Positions 53,232 to 62,186 of a stretch of DNA of 64,000 nt are shown here, piece by piece. A model generated the notes under the pieces. That model searched no databases, was not told the origin of the DNA, and saw only the letters and a list, made by a program, of their open reading frames with translations. Position 1 is the first letter of the stretch. Each line of letters starts with the position of its first letter. Source of the DNA: Dryocola sp051307055 (GTDB lineage: Bacteria > Pseudomonadota > Gammaproteobacteria > Enterobacterales > Enterobacteriaceae). Both the position numbers and the translations under genes were made by a program. The DNA lies in assembly GCF_051307055.1 (NCBI RefSeq), contig NZ_CP149994.1, positions 868,001 to 932,000 on the forward strand. The letters are read 5' to 3'.

Positions 53232-53813
53232 TTACAAACTTTTTTGCTCCGCCAGCGCCATCATACGCGGGTAAAACTGCCAGAACAGCTCTTCAAGCGG
53301 CTCATAGTGATCCTCAAGGTCCTGCCAGGAGGCTCGCAACGCGTCCAGTTTTGGTCTACGCGACGCCATGCCGTTGAGAACGTTAGCAATAAACGCCATG
53401 TCGCTATAGCGCTCAAGCCAGCGCTCTTCCCACAGATAATTATTCAGGTTGATAAAGCGCGGCGGCGTATCGGGCAGATGCGGTTCAATGTTCGCCCGGG
53501 CATGGACAATAAAGTCTGCCAGTTCGATTTGCGGACTGAGTGTTGACCAGTGGCGCGAGACGAAATGGTCCCACATCACATCAAGCGTAATCGGCGAGAC
53601 GCGGCGCGTTTCAGGGCGAAACCACCGCTTGGCCGTCGTTACTTCGGGAAGCCCATCGGTCAAAACATCCACGCGGCGATGCATATAAATGCCCGCGACG
53701 ACGTCGGGAGCAAAGCTGTCATCCGGATTACCGCGGACAAAATCTGCCAGCAGGTTGCCCAGCAGCGAACTCTGAGCAAGGCTTGCAAGGTGCAAATGGG
53801 CGAGAAAATTCAT
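53232..53813 (-). CDS. acpH: Acyl carrier protein phosphodiesterase
   Basis: A 193-aa cytoplasmic enzyme (E. coli AcpH/YajB 193 aa) that removes the 4'-phosphopantetheine arm from holo-ACP. Conserved HD-like motifs: MNFLAHLHLA with NLLADFVRG, then GIYMHRRVD and LDVMWDHFVSRHW. Divergent from queA, as in E. coli. Confidence 0.95.
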   Translation of the reverse strand: MNFLAHLHLASLAQSSLLGNLLADFVRGNPDDSFAPDVVAGIYMHRRVDVLTDGLPEVTTAKRWFRPETRRVSPITLDVMWDHFVSRHWSTLSPQIELADFIVHARANIEPHLPDTPPRFINLNNYLWEERWLERYSDMAFIANVLNGMASRRPKLDALRASWQDLEDHYEPLEELFWQFYPRMMALAEQKSL

Positions 53814-53917
53814 AAATTACTTTATCCGTATTGGGCTTTATGGCGGCTTACTGGTTGCAGGGAAAGCCCCCTGGCACTAGACTGTACCGCCACTTTTTGA
53901 GTCTGAGTTTTTAAGCC

Positions 53918-54988
53918 ATGCGTGTTGCCGATTTCTCCTTTGAATTACCAGAATCCCTGATTGCTCACTATCCGCAGGCGCAACGCAGCGCGTGTCGTTT
54001 GCTGTCGCTCGACGGGCCGACGGGTGATTTAACGCATGGCACTTTCACCGATCTGCTCGCTAAGCTCAACCCTGGCGATCTGCTGGTCTTTAATAATACC
54101 CGCGTGATCCCGGCGCGCCTATTTGGCCGCAAAGCCAGCGGCGGCAGGATCGAAGTGCTGGTAGAGCGCATGCTGGATGATAAACGCATCCTCGCGCATA
54201 TCCGCGCTTCAAAGGCGCCTAAGCCGGGCGCTGAACTACTTCTGGGCGATGATGAAAGCGTACACGCCACCATGGTTGCGCGCCACGATGCGCTGTTCGA
54301 AGTGCAGTTTGAAGACGAGCGCGGCGTGCTGGATATTCTGAATAGCATCGGCCACATGCCGCTGCCGCCGTATATCGACCGCCCGGATGAAGAGGCGGAC
54401 CGCGAGCTTTACCAGACCGTGTACAGCCAGAAGCCAGGGGCCGTAGCGGCTCCGACGGCCGGCCTGCATTTTGACGAGCCGCTGCTTGAAGCATTGCGTA
54501 ATAAAGGCATCGAACAGGCATTCGTTACGCTGCACGTTGGCGCGGGAACCTTCCAGCCGGTGCGGGTAGAGAGTATCGAAGACCACATCATGCACTCTGA
54601 ATATGCTGAAGTGCCGCAGGAGGTAGTGGACGCCGTGCTGGCCTGTAAAGCGCGTGGCAATAAAGTTATCGCGGTTGGCACCACATCCGTGCGCTCGCTG
54701 GAAAGCGCCGCGCAGGCCGCCAAAAATGGTCTGATTGCACCGTTCTTCGGCGATACGCAAATCTTTATCTATCCGGGCTATCAGTACAAAGTTATCGACG
54801 CGCTGGTGACCAACTTCCACCTGCCGGAATCAACGCTGATCATGCTGGTCTCCGCTTTTGCCGGCTACAAAAACACCATGCGCGCCTACCAGGCGGCTGT
54901 AAATTCCGAATATCGCTTTTTTAGTTACGGGGATGCGATGTACATCACGTACAATCCGCAGGCGATAAACGAGCGCCCTGGCGCTTAA
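53918..54988 (+). CDS. queA: tRNA preQ1(34) S-adenosylmethionine ribosyltransferase-isomerase
   Basis: Cytoplasmic enzyme making epoxyqueuosine on tRNA from preQ1-tRNA and SAM. The product is 356 aa (E. coli 356). Starts MRVADFSFELPESLIAHYPQ; conserved VFNNTRVIPARL, GAVAAPTAGLHF and LHVGAGTFQPV blocks are all present. First gene of the queA-tgt-yajC-secD-secF run. Confidence 0.97.
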   Translation: MRVADFSFELPESLIAHYPQAQRSACRLLSLDGPTGDLTHGTFTDLLAKLNPGDLLVFNNTRVIPARLFGRKASGGRIEVLVERMLDDKRILAHIRASKAPKPGAELLLGDDESVHATMVARHDALFEVQFEDERGVLDILNSIGHMPLPPYIDRPDEEADRELYQTVYSQKPGAVAAPTAGLHFDEPLLEALRNKGIEQAFVTLHVGAGTFQPVRVESIEDHIMHSEYAEVPQEVVDAVLACKARGNKVIAVGTTSVRSLESAAQAAKNGLIAPFFGDTQIFIYPGYQYKVIDALVTNFHLPESTLIMLVSAFAGYKNTMRAYQAAVNSEYRFFSYGDAMYITYNPQAINERPGA

Positions 54989-55000
54989 CGCAATATTCTG

Positions 55001-55028
55001 CGCCGCCGGATAACCCGACGGCGTTTTT
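55001..55028 (+). terminator. Hairpin between queA and tgt
   Basis: CGCCG and CGGCG arms around CCGGATAACCCGA, followed by five T. Probably attenuates but does not isolate the downstream genes. Confidence 0.6.
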
Positions 55029-55068
55029 GTCTTAATCATCAGACTGTTTCTCTGATGCGGGAGGAAAT

Positions 55069-56196
55069 GTGAAATTTGAATTAGATACCACCGACGGCCG
55101 CGCGCGCCGCGGCCGTCTGGTGTTTGAGCGTGGTGTAGTTGAAACGCCTGCGTTTATGCCTGTCGGCACCTACGGCACCGTAAAAGGCATGACGCCGGAA
55201 GAAGTGCAGGATACCGGAGCGCAAATCATCCTCGGCAATACCTTCCACCTGTGGCTGCGCCCGGGTCAGGAAATCATGAAGCTACACGGCGATCTGCATG
55301 ATTTTATGAACTGGAAAGGCCCAATCCTTACCGATTCCGGCGGTTTCCAGGTCTTCAGCCTGGGCGATATTCGTAAGATCACCGAGGCGGGCGTGCATTT
55401 CCGCAATCCAATCAACGGCGATCCTATCTTCCTCGATCCAGAAAAATCGATGGAAATTCAAAAGGATCTGGGTTCCGATATCGTTATGATCTTCGACGAG
55501 TGTACGCCATACCCGGCAGACTGGGATTATGCGAAACGCTCAATGGAGATGTCCCTGCGCTGGGCGAAGCGCAGCCGCGATCGCTTTGATTCGCTTGGCA
55601 ATAAAAATGCGCTGTTCGGCATTATCCAGGGCAGCGTTTACGAAGATTTACGAGATATCTCGGTAAAAGGTCTGGTAGAGATAGGCTTTGATGGCTACGC
55701 TGTCGGCGGCCTGGCTGTTGGCGAACCGAAGGAAGACATGCACCGTATTCTGGAGCACGTCTGCCCGCAAATCCCTGCTGACAAGCCACGTTACCTGATG
55801 GGCGTAGGTAAACCGGAAGATCTGGTCGAAGGCGTGCGTCGCGGTATTGATATGTTCGACTGCGTAATGCCAACGCGTAACGCGCGTAACGGACATCTTT
55901 TTGTCACCGATGGCGTGGTGAAAATCCGTAATGCGAAGCACAAGGATGACACTTCTACGCTCGATCCTGAGTGTGATTGCTATACGTGTCGCAATTATTC
56001 ACGCGCTTACTTGCATCATCTCGACCGTTGCAACGAAATACTCGGCGCACGGCTCAACACCATTCATAACCTGCGCTATTACCAGCGCTTAATGGCTGGT
56101 TTACGCAAGGCCATTGAAGAGGGTAAATTAGAGCACTTCGTGACTGAGTTCTACGAGCGCACAGGTAAACCAGTTCCACCTTTGAACGTTGATTAA
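55069..56196 (+). CDS. tgt: Queuine tRNA-guanine transglycosylase
   Basis: Swaps guanine-34 for preQ1 in tRNAs for Asp, Asn, His and Tyr. The product is 375 aa (E. coli 375). Catalytic Asp in LTDSGGFQVFS, nucleophile Asp in MFDCVMPTRNARNG, and the zinc site CDCYTC...HH near residues 302-333. Starts with GTG after GGGAGG, as in E. coli. Confidence 0.97.
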   Translation: MKFELDTTDGRARRGRLVFERGVVETPAFMPVGTYGTVKGMTPEEVQDTGAQIILGNTFHLWLRPGQEIMKLHGDLHDFMNWKGPILTDSGGFQVFSLGDIRKITEAGVHFRNPINGDPIFLDPEKSMEIQKDLGSDIVMIFDECTPYPADWDYAKRSMEMSLRWAKRSRDRFDSLGNKNALFGIIQGSVYEDLRDISVKGLVEIGFDGYAVGGLAVGEPKEDMHRILEHVCPQIPADKPRYLMGVGKPEDLVEGVRRGIDMFDCVMPTRNARNGHLFVTDGVVKIRNAKHKDDTSTLDPECDCYTCRNYSRAYLHHLDRCNEILGARLNTIHNLRYYQRLMAGLRKAIEEGKLEHFVTEFYERTGKPVPPLNVD

Positions 56197-56217
56197 TTTA
56201 ATAATGAGGGAATTTTA

Positions 56218-56550
56218 ATGAGCTTTTTCATTTCTGATGCGGTAGCTGCAACAGGTGCTCCAGCGCAGGGTAGCCCGTACTCTTTGATTCTGATGCTGGT
56301 GGTCTTTGGTCTGATCTTCTATTTCATGATCCTGCGTCCACAGCAAAAACGTACTAAAGAACATAAGAAACTGATGGACTCCATCGGCAAAGGCGATGAA
56401 GTGCTGACAACCGGTGGTCTGGTGGGTCGCGTAGTGAAAGTTGCTGATACTGGCTACATCTCTATCGCCTTAAACGACACCACTGAAGTGGTCATCAAAC
56501 GTGATTTCGTAGCTGCCGTTCTGCCGAAAGGCACCATGAAGGCGCTGTAA
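56218..56550 (+). CDS. yajC: Sec translocon accessory protein YajC
   Basis: Inner-membrane component of the SecDF-YajC complex, 110 aa (E. coli 110). One transmembrane segment at about residues 20-40 (SLILMLVVFGLIFYFMILRP), then a soluble domain with GDEVLTTGGLVGRVVKV. TGAGGGA precedes the ATG. Confidence 0.97.
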   Translation: MSFFISDAVAATGAPAQGSPYSLILMLVVFGLIFYFMILRPQQKRTKEHKKLMDSIGKGDEVLTTGGLVGRVVKVADTGYISIALNDTTEVVIKRDFVAAVLPKGTMKAL

Positions 56551-56576
56551 TTTTCGTTTTCCCTAAGGGAACTACC

Positions 56577-58424
56577 GTGTTAAACCGCTATCCTTTGTGG
56601 AAGTACATCATGCTGGTCGTCGTGATTATCGTCGGCCTGCTATACGCGCTTCCCAACCTATATGGTGAGGATCCGGCAGTTCAGATCACTGGCGCGCGCG
56701 GCATCGCCGCCAGTGAGCAAACGCTGATCCAGGTCCAGAACACCTTAAAAGAAGAAAAAATCACCGCTAAGTCTGTGGCGCTGTCCGAAGGTGCAATCCT
56801 TGCACGCTTTGATACCACCGATACGCAACTGCGCGCTCGTGAAGCGCTGCTGAGCGTGCTGGGCGACAAATACGTCGTTGCCCTTAACCTCGCTCCGGCA
56901 ACCCCTTACTGGTTAACCAAAATTGCTGCAGAGCCGATGAAGCTCGGTCTCGACCTGCGTGGCGGCGTGCACTTCCTGATGGAAGTGGACATGGATACCG
57001 CGCTGGGCAAACTGCAGGAACAAACCACCGAAGGCCTGCGTAGCGACCTGCGTGAAAAAGGCATCGCTTACACCAACGTGCGTAAAGCCGATAACTATGG
57101 TGTCGACGTGGTCTTTCGTGACGGCGCAGCGCGCGATGCGGCTGTTTCTTACTTAGGCCCTCGTCACCGCGATCTGGTTATCTCAAACCAGGGCAGCAAC
57201 GCGCTGCGTGCCGTGATGTCTGATGCACGTTTGAGCGAAGCGCGCGAGTATGCGGTTCAGCAAAACATCAATATTCTGCGCAACCGCGTAAACCAGCTGG
57301 GCGTGGCAGAGCCGCTGGTTCAGCGTCAGGGCGCCGATCGCATCGTTGTCGAACTACCGGGCATTCAGGATACCGCCCGTGCGAAAGAAATTCTGGGTGC
57401 GACCGCAACGCTGGAGTTCCGTCTGGTTAATACCAACGTTGACCAGTCTGCCGCCGCTTCGGGCCGCGTACCGGGTGATTCTGAAGTGAAACAAACCCGT
57501 GAAGGCCAGCCGATTGTCATGTACAAGCGCGTGATCCTCACCGGCGACCACATCACCGATTCCACTTCAAGCACCGATGAGTACAACCAGGCGCAGGTTA
57601 ATATTTCGCTGGATAGCGCCGGCGGTAACATCATGTCTAACTTCACCAAGGACAACATCGGTAAACCGATGGCGACCCTGTTTGTGGAGTATAAGGACAG
57701 CGGCAAGAAAGATGCCACCGGCCGTGCGGTTCTGGTGAAACAGGAAGAAGTGATCAACGTGGCGAATATTCAGTCGCGTCTGGGCAACAGCTTCCGTATC
57801 ACCGGTATCAATAACGCGAATGAAGCTCGCCAGCTCTCTCTGCTGCTGCGTGCCGGCGCTCTGATTGCGCCTATTCAGATCGTTGAAGAACGTACCATTG
57901 GCCCGACTCTGGGTATGGAAAACATCAAGCAGGGTCTGGAAGCCTGTCTGGCGGGCCTCGCGGTTTCCATCATCTTTATGCTCTTCTTCTATAAGAAGTT
58001 TGGCCTGATTGCGACCTCTGCGCTGCTGGTTAACCTGGTGCTGATTGTCGGGATTATGTCCTTGCTGCCGGGCGCGACGCTGACCATGCCGGGTATTGCG
58101 GGGATTGTGCTAACCCTTGCGGTAGCCGTCGATGCTAACGTGCTGATTAACGAGCGTATTAAGGAAGAGCTTAGCAACGGTCGTTCGGTACAGCAGGCAA
58201 TCAATGAAGGCTATCAGGGCGCGTTCAGCTCCATTTTCGATGCCAACATTACGACGCTTATCAAGGTCATCATCCTGTATGCCGTAGGCACCGGGGCAAT
58301 TAAAGGCTTTGCGATCACGACCGGTATTGGTGTGGCGACGTCCATGTTTACCGCTATTGTCGGTACCCGTGCCATCGTAAACCTGTTGTACGGCGGCAAA
58401 CGCATCAACAAGCTGTCTATCTGA
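56577..58424 (+). CDS. secD: Protein translocase subunit SecD
   Basis: RND-family membrane protein that uses the proton gradient to assist late steps of Sec export. The product is 615 aa (E. coli 615). One amino-terminal transmembrane helix, a large periplasmic part with LGLDLRGGVHFLMEVD, and five further helices at about 450-610 including the AVAVDANVLINERIKEE motif with its key Asp. GTG start, as in E. coli. Confidence 0.97.
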   Translation: MLNRYPLWKYIMLVVVIIVGLLYALPNLYGEDPAVQITGARGIAASEQTLIQVQNTLKEEKITAKSVALSEGAILARFDTTDTQLRAREALLSVLGDKYVVALNLAPATPYWLTKIAAEPMKLGLDLRGGVHFLMEVDMDTALGKLQEQTTEGLRSDLREKGIAYTNVRKADNYGVDVVFRDGAARDAAVSYLGPRHRDLVISNQGSNALRAVMSDARLSEAREYAVQQNINILRNRVNQLGVAEPLVQRQGADRIVVELPGIQDTARAKEILGATATLEFRLVNTNVDQSAAASGRVPGDSEVKQTREGQPIVMYKRVILTGDHITDSTSSTDEYNQAQVNISLDSAGGNIMSNFTKDNIGKPMATLFVEYKDSGKKDATGRAVLVKQEEVINVANIQSRLGNSFRITGINNANEARQLSLLLRAGALIAPIQIVEERTIGPTLGMENIKQGLEACLAGLAVSIIFMLFFYKKFGLIATSALLVNLVLIVGIMSLLPGATLTMPGIAGIVLTLAVAVDANVLINERIKEELSNGRSVQQAINEGYQGAFSSIFDANITTLIKVIILYAVGTGAIKGFAITTGIGVATSMFTAIVGTRAIVNLLYGGKRINKLSI

Positions 58425-58434
58425 GGAGTGCGTT

Positions 58435-59406
58435 GTGGCACAGGAATATACTGTTGAACAATTAAACCACGGGCGTAGAGTCTATGACTTTATGCGGTGG
58501 GATTACTGGGCTTTCGGCATCTCCGGCCTGCTGCTGATCCTTTCCATCGTCATTATCGGCGTGAAGGGTTTCAACTGGGGCCTGGATTTCACCGGCGGTA
58601 CGGTCATCGAAATCTCGCTGGAAAAACCGGCCGATCTGGATCAGATGCGCGAAGCGCTGGAGAAAGCGGGCTTTGCCGAGCCGCTGGTGCAGAACTTCGG
58701 CAGCAGCCGTGACATCATGGTGCGCATGCCGCCTGCTCAGAGCGAGTCCGGTGGCCAAGTGCTGGGCAGCAAAGTCGTGAGCGTGATTAACGAGGCGACC
58801 AGCCAGAACGGCGCGGTAAAACGCATTGAGTTCGTGGGCCCAAGCGTGGGCGCCGATCTGGCGCAGCACGGGGCGATGGCGCTGCTGGTGGCGCTGATTT
58901 CCATTCTGGTGTACGTCGGATTCCGCTTTGAGTGGCGTCTGGCTGCCGGGGTGGTTATCTCGCTTGCGCACGATGTGATCATCACCATGGGCGTGCTGTC
59001 GCTGTTCCACATCGAAGTCGACTTAACCATCGTCGCCTCTCTGATGTCGGTCATCGGCTACTCGCTTAACGACAGCATCGTGGTATCTGACCGTATTCGT
59101 GAAAACTTCCGCAAAATTCGTCGCGGAACGCCTTACGAAATCTTCAACGTGTCGTTAACCCAGACGCTGCACAGGACGTTGATCACCTCCGGCACCACCT
59201 TAGTGGTGATTCTGATGCTGTATCTGTTCGGCGGGGCGATGCTTAAAGGCTTCTCGCTGACCATGCTTATCGGCGTCTCTATCGGTACAGCATCTTCAAT
59301 CTACGTGGCGTCCGCGCTGGCGCTGAAGCTTGGCATGAAGCGCGAGCACATGCTGCAGCAGAAGGTAGAGAAAGAAGGGGCAGACCAGCCGTCCATTCTG
59401 CCTTAA
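58435..59406 (+). CDS. secF: Protein translocase subunit SecF
   Basis: Partner of SecD, 323 aa (E. coli 323), six transmembrane segments. Conserved GLDFTGGTVIEI after the first helix and SLNDSIVVSDRIREN in helix 4 region; end EKEGADQPSILP matches E. coli. GTG start 11 bases after secD. A strong terminator closes the operon. Confidence 0.97.
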   Translation: MAQEYTVEQLNHGRRVYDFMRWDYWAFGISGLLLILSIVIIGVKGFNWGLDFTGGTVIEISLEKPADLDQMREALEKAGFAEPLVQNFGSSRDIMVRMPPAQSESGGQVLGSKVVSVINEATSQNGAVKRIEFVGPSVGADLAQHGAMALLVALISILVYVGFRFEWRLAAGVVISLAHDVIITMGVLSLFHIEVDLTIVASLMSVIGYSLNDSIVVSDRIRENFRKIRRGTPYEIFNVSLTQTLHRTLITSGTTLVVILMLYLFGGAMLKGFSLTMLIGVSIGTASSIYVASALALKLGMKREHMLQQKVEKEGADQPSILP

Positions 59407-59430
59407 TCGTTTAACGATTTTGCCGAATGC

Positions 59431-59463
59431 TAAAACCGCAGCCATCGTGCTGCGGTTTTTTTC
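59431..59463 (+). terminator. Terminator after secF
   Basis: AAAACCGCAG and CTGCGGTTTT around CCATCGTG, followed by T residues. Confidence 0.9.
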
Positions 59464-59484
59464 GTCTATACTCTGAGGCCGGGC

Positions 59485-59736
59485 GAAAAAAAGCCAGCGG
59501 TTAAGCTGGCTTGAGGCCGGGAGTCCGGACGGTCATGGTGGATGGCGCATTCGCTTATCCACCCTACGTATTGCAGGTCAGGTAAGCCTCAGCGATACCC
59601 GACAATAATGACGGACTTAACGATGCCGTTTTGTAGGTCGGGTAAGCGTCAGCGCCACCCGAGATAATGACGAACTTAACGATGCCGTTTTGTAGGTCGG
59701 GTAAGCGTCAGCGCCACCCGACATAACGGACAGATA
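59485..59736. repeat. REP cluster with three 59-60 bp units
   Basis: After a hairpin (AAGCCAGC / GCTGGCTT, about 59490-59511) comes a REP half at about 59536-59565. Three tandem units then follow, with GGTCRGGTAAGC at 59576, 59636 and 59695. The shared spacer is ATAATGACG(G/A)ACTTAACG followed by ATGCCGTTTTGTA. The cluster fills the gap between the converging secF and tsx genes. Confidence 0.85.
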
Positions 59737-60621
59737 TCAGAAGTTATAGCCCACAACCAGGTAGCCGCCCCAGCCGGTAGAGCGCACGCTGAAGTCGCCG
59801 TTGCCGAAGTTCAGGCTTGCGTCGTCGTTCCACTGACCGCCGTTGTGCCAGTAACGCGCAACCACGGAGTAGTGCCAGTGGTCGTAGTTCAGCGCAAGGA
59901 TATGGCTGGAAGCGATAGAGTCGCTGGTGCGCGCATGACGACCGTTGTTGTCGTAGAAGCTGTCATCGCCCAGATCTGAGCCCCAGTCAAAGTTGGTGAA
60001 ACCGATGTAGCTCAGGTTACCGCCCCACAGGGTGGTGAGCGGCACAAAGTATTTCACCTTAAAGCGGTAGCCATCCCACTCGTTTTCGTTGGATGCGGCA
60101 TAGTTCTGCCACTGATATTTCGCATACACGTTCATGGACAGGCTCATCGGCAGGCCGGTGTCGATGTCGGTGCCCAGACCCATATACCAGGTGCTCTGAC
60201 GGCCGGATTTATTGCGGCCCATGTCGTAGATATAGTTGTTGGCGACGTACCATTCTTTGAACGGCCCGAAGCTCAGATCGGCGCCGGTCAGCTTATCAAT
60301 GGAGAAGCGCGGCTCGATTTCCATAAACAGTGGAGAACCGTGGTTCCAGATACCTTTCGCATCGGTATTGCCGCCGAAGAAGACCGGCGCGTCCAGGTAG
60401 CCATAGAAGTCAAACCAGTCTTTTTTAGCGAAAGCTTCGTATTCCAGATAGGTATCGTTACGGATCTGCGGTCCGAAGCGGGTGTGGTAGCTGCCCACCA
60501 CGTTTACGCTCTGGTGCCACCAGTCAGAAACATATTCGCTGCTTTTAGTATCTTCCGCATTCGCGGAGAAAGAGCTTGAAAGCGCCAGAACGGTGCCGGC
60601 CGCCAGAATAATTTTTTTCAT
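59737..60621 (-). CDS. tsx: Nucleoside-specific outer-membrane channel Tsx
   Basis: A 294-aa outer-membrane beta-barrel (E. coli 294) for nucleoside and deoxynucleoside uptake; also phage T6 and colicin K receptor in E. coli. Signal peptide about 1-22 (MKKIILAAGTVLALSSSFSANA). Conserved YLSDWWHQSVNVVGSYH-like block and terminal GWGGYLVVGYNF with final Phe. ATG at 60621 gives the E. coli length; a GTG four codons earlier is possible. Confidence 0.95.
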   Translation of the reverse strand: MKKIILAAGTVLALSSSFSANAEDTKSSEYVSDWWHQSVNVVGSYHTRFGPQIRNDTYLEYEAFAKKDWFDFYGYLDAPVFFGGNTDAKGIWNHGSPLFMEIEPRFSIDKLTGADLSFGPFKEWYVANNYIYDMGRNKSGRQSTWYMGLGTDIDTGLPMSLSMNVYAKYQWQNYAASNENEWDGYRFKVKYFVPLTTLWGGNLSYIGFTNFDWGSDLGDDSFYDNNGRHARTSDSIASSHILALNYDHWHYSVVARYWHNGGQWNDDASLNFGNGDFSVRSTGWGGYLVVGYNF

Positions 60622-60900
60622 ATTTTTTGCCACTGTTTTGCATGATTCCCGTGAGGGAGAGGTGAGTCGCTACCCGAAGCCGTCAACCATTGCCCTGGTT
60701 TCTCATCGGCGCGCCTATTATAGAAACCCCTGCTCACAAAAAAATGTCTCATTTCACATTATCGTCGCATACGTAATCGATTGCGTTCACGTTTGCATAC
60801 ATTTAAAACGGCGTGATTGTACCTGTCACAAAAAATTAAGCAAAGACGAGGCTATCTGTTACAAATAAATGTGATGTATATCACTAAGTGACGTCAGGAA
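60622..60900 (-). promoter_or_regulatory. tsx promoter region with CRP-like site
   Basis: On the minus strand TATAAT occurs at 60722-60717, about 100 bases before the start. TGTGA-TGTATA-TCACT at 60870-60885 is a near-perfect CRP palindrome. ACGTTTGCATAC-type sequences at 60785-60800 may be CytR sites. E. coli tsx is controlled by CRP, CytR and DeoR; the DeoR site was not found. Confidence 0.55.
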
Positions 60901-60965
60901 AGGGAATATCAGAGTGCTTAGCAGCTTATGCGGCGAGGCATAATGAATAAATATTCCTGCTTCAT

Positions 60966-61030
60966 TTGTAGGGTGGATAAGCCTGCGCCATCCGCCGTTT
61001 CTGTTGCCCGCAGGCGGTGGACGGCGCTTT
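60966..61030. repeat. REP-like elements between tsx promoter and yajI
   Basis: TAGGGTGGATAAGCCTGCGCC and, oppositely, GGCGGTGGACGGCGC...TTTATCC surround CCGCAGGCGG; typical BIME structure, reaching the yajI 3' end. Confidence 0.55.
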
Positions 61031-61032
61031 GT

Positions 61033-61581
61033 TTATCCGTCCTGGGGGACGTTCGGCTGAATATCATGAATGCGCACAAAACCTAACTGGTCCGGCGTAA
61101 TGCCCGGCAGGCGCAGGGGAAGGGTGACGTCGCTCGGCGCAAGAATACTCGCCGGAGCAGCGATCCGTTGCGTCTGGACGTTTACCTCCTGGTAGTTATC
61201 CGTCGTGCCCTGAATTTGCCCCCATGCAATTTCGCCGCTAAATGCCGGTAAAGGATCGCTGGATTCTCCTTTGATGGTAAGCGTTGCACGCGTGCCGTTT
61301 GCTTCCGCTGCTATGTTGCTCAATGACATTTGCAGGTTGCCAATCTGGCTGTTCAGACGCGCTGGCGTATTTGAACCCGGCAGCAGATAAACGCCGGTGG
61401 TGGAGTTAGCGTTCAGCGAGTTCTGCTGGGTCAGCTTTATCGATTGATCGCCCAGCTTCATCATGTCCTGATTGAGCGCGCCCACCTCCTGACGCATCTG
61501 GCGCACTTCGCTTTGCTGGGCGCAGGCGGTCAGGCTTATCAGACAGCCGGCCAGGAGAAATCTTAGGTAAGTCTTTGTCAT
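61033..61581 (-). CDS. yajI: YajI, DUF3251 lipoprotein
   Basis: A 182-aa lipoprotein (E. coli 179) with lipobox Leu-Thr-Ala-Cys (Cys about residue 20) and a heptad-like helical stretch just after it (VRQMRQEVGALNQDMMKLG), then a beta-rich domain. Function unknown. The ATG at 61581 follows AAGGA; an upstream in-frame ATG at 61644 would bury the signal peptide. Confidence 0.92.
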   Translation of the reverse strand: MTKTYLRFLLAGCLISLTACAQQSEVRQMRQEVGALNQDMMKLGDQSIKLTQQNSLNANSTTGVYLLPGSNTPARLNSQIGNLQMSLSNIAAEANGTRATLTIKGESSDPLPAFSGEIAWGQIQGTTDNYQEVNVQTQRIAAPASILAPSDVTLPLRLPGITPDQLGFVRIHDIQPNVPQDG

Positions 61582-61731
61582 GGCTTGTAATTCCTTAACT
61601 GTTTTTCCTTCACTAAGCGTAGCTGTTGGCCGGTGAAAAGTCATATTTCACCGATCGACAGAGCGTGCCTTTGTACTCCGGCGACTTCGCGGTAAACTAT
61701 TGTCTGATTGAACAATCTTTCAGGACGCGCC

Positions 61732-62181
61732 ATGCATTGCCCATTCTGTTTCGCAGTAGACACCAAAGTGATCGACTCCCGTCTTGTTGGCGAGGGCTCT
61801 TCCGTGCGTCGTCGCCGTCAGTGCCTGGTTTGTAACGAGCGTTTTACCACCTTTGAAGTGGCAGAGCTGGTGATGCCGCGCGTGGTGAAAAGCAATGACG
61901 TTCGCGAGCCGTTCAACGAGGACAAGCTGCGTAGCGGTATTCTCAAAGCGCTGGAAAAGCGCCCGGTTAGCTCTGACGATGTAGAAATGGCGGTAAACCA
62001 CATTAAATCCCAGCTGCGCGGAACCGGCGAGCGTGAAGTGCCGAGCAAAATGATCGGCAACCTGGTAATGGAGCAGCTTAAAAAACTCGATAAAGTAGCC
62101 TATATCCGCTTTGCCTCCGTGTATCGCAGCTTCGAAGATATCCGCGAATTTGGCGAAGAGATCGCCCGTTTACAGGACTAA
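61732..62181 (+). CDS. nrdR: Transcriptional repressor NrdR
   Basis: Nucleotide-sensing zinc-ribbon/ATP-cone repressor of ribonucleotide reductase genes. The product is 149 aa (E. coli 149). Zinc finger MHCPFC...CLVC in residues 1-35, followed by the ATP-cone (MPRVVKSNDVREPFNEDKL). The ATG at 61732 is the family start; an upstream in-frame ATG adds eight residues. Heads the nrdR-ribD-ribH-nusB run, with ribD five bases after its stop. Confidence 0.97.
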   Translation: MHCPFCFAVDTKVIDSRLVGEGSSVRRRRQCLVCNERFTTFEVAELVMPRVVKSNDVREPFNEDKLRSGILKALEKRPVSSDDVEMAVNHIKSQLRGTGEREVPSKMIGNLVMEQLKKLDKVAYIRFASVYRSFEDIREFGEEIARLQD

Positions 62182-62186
62182 CCCCG

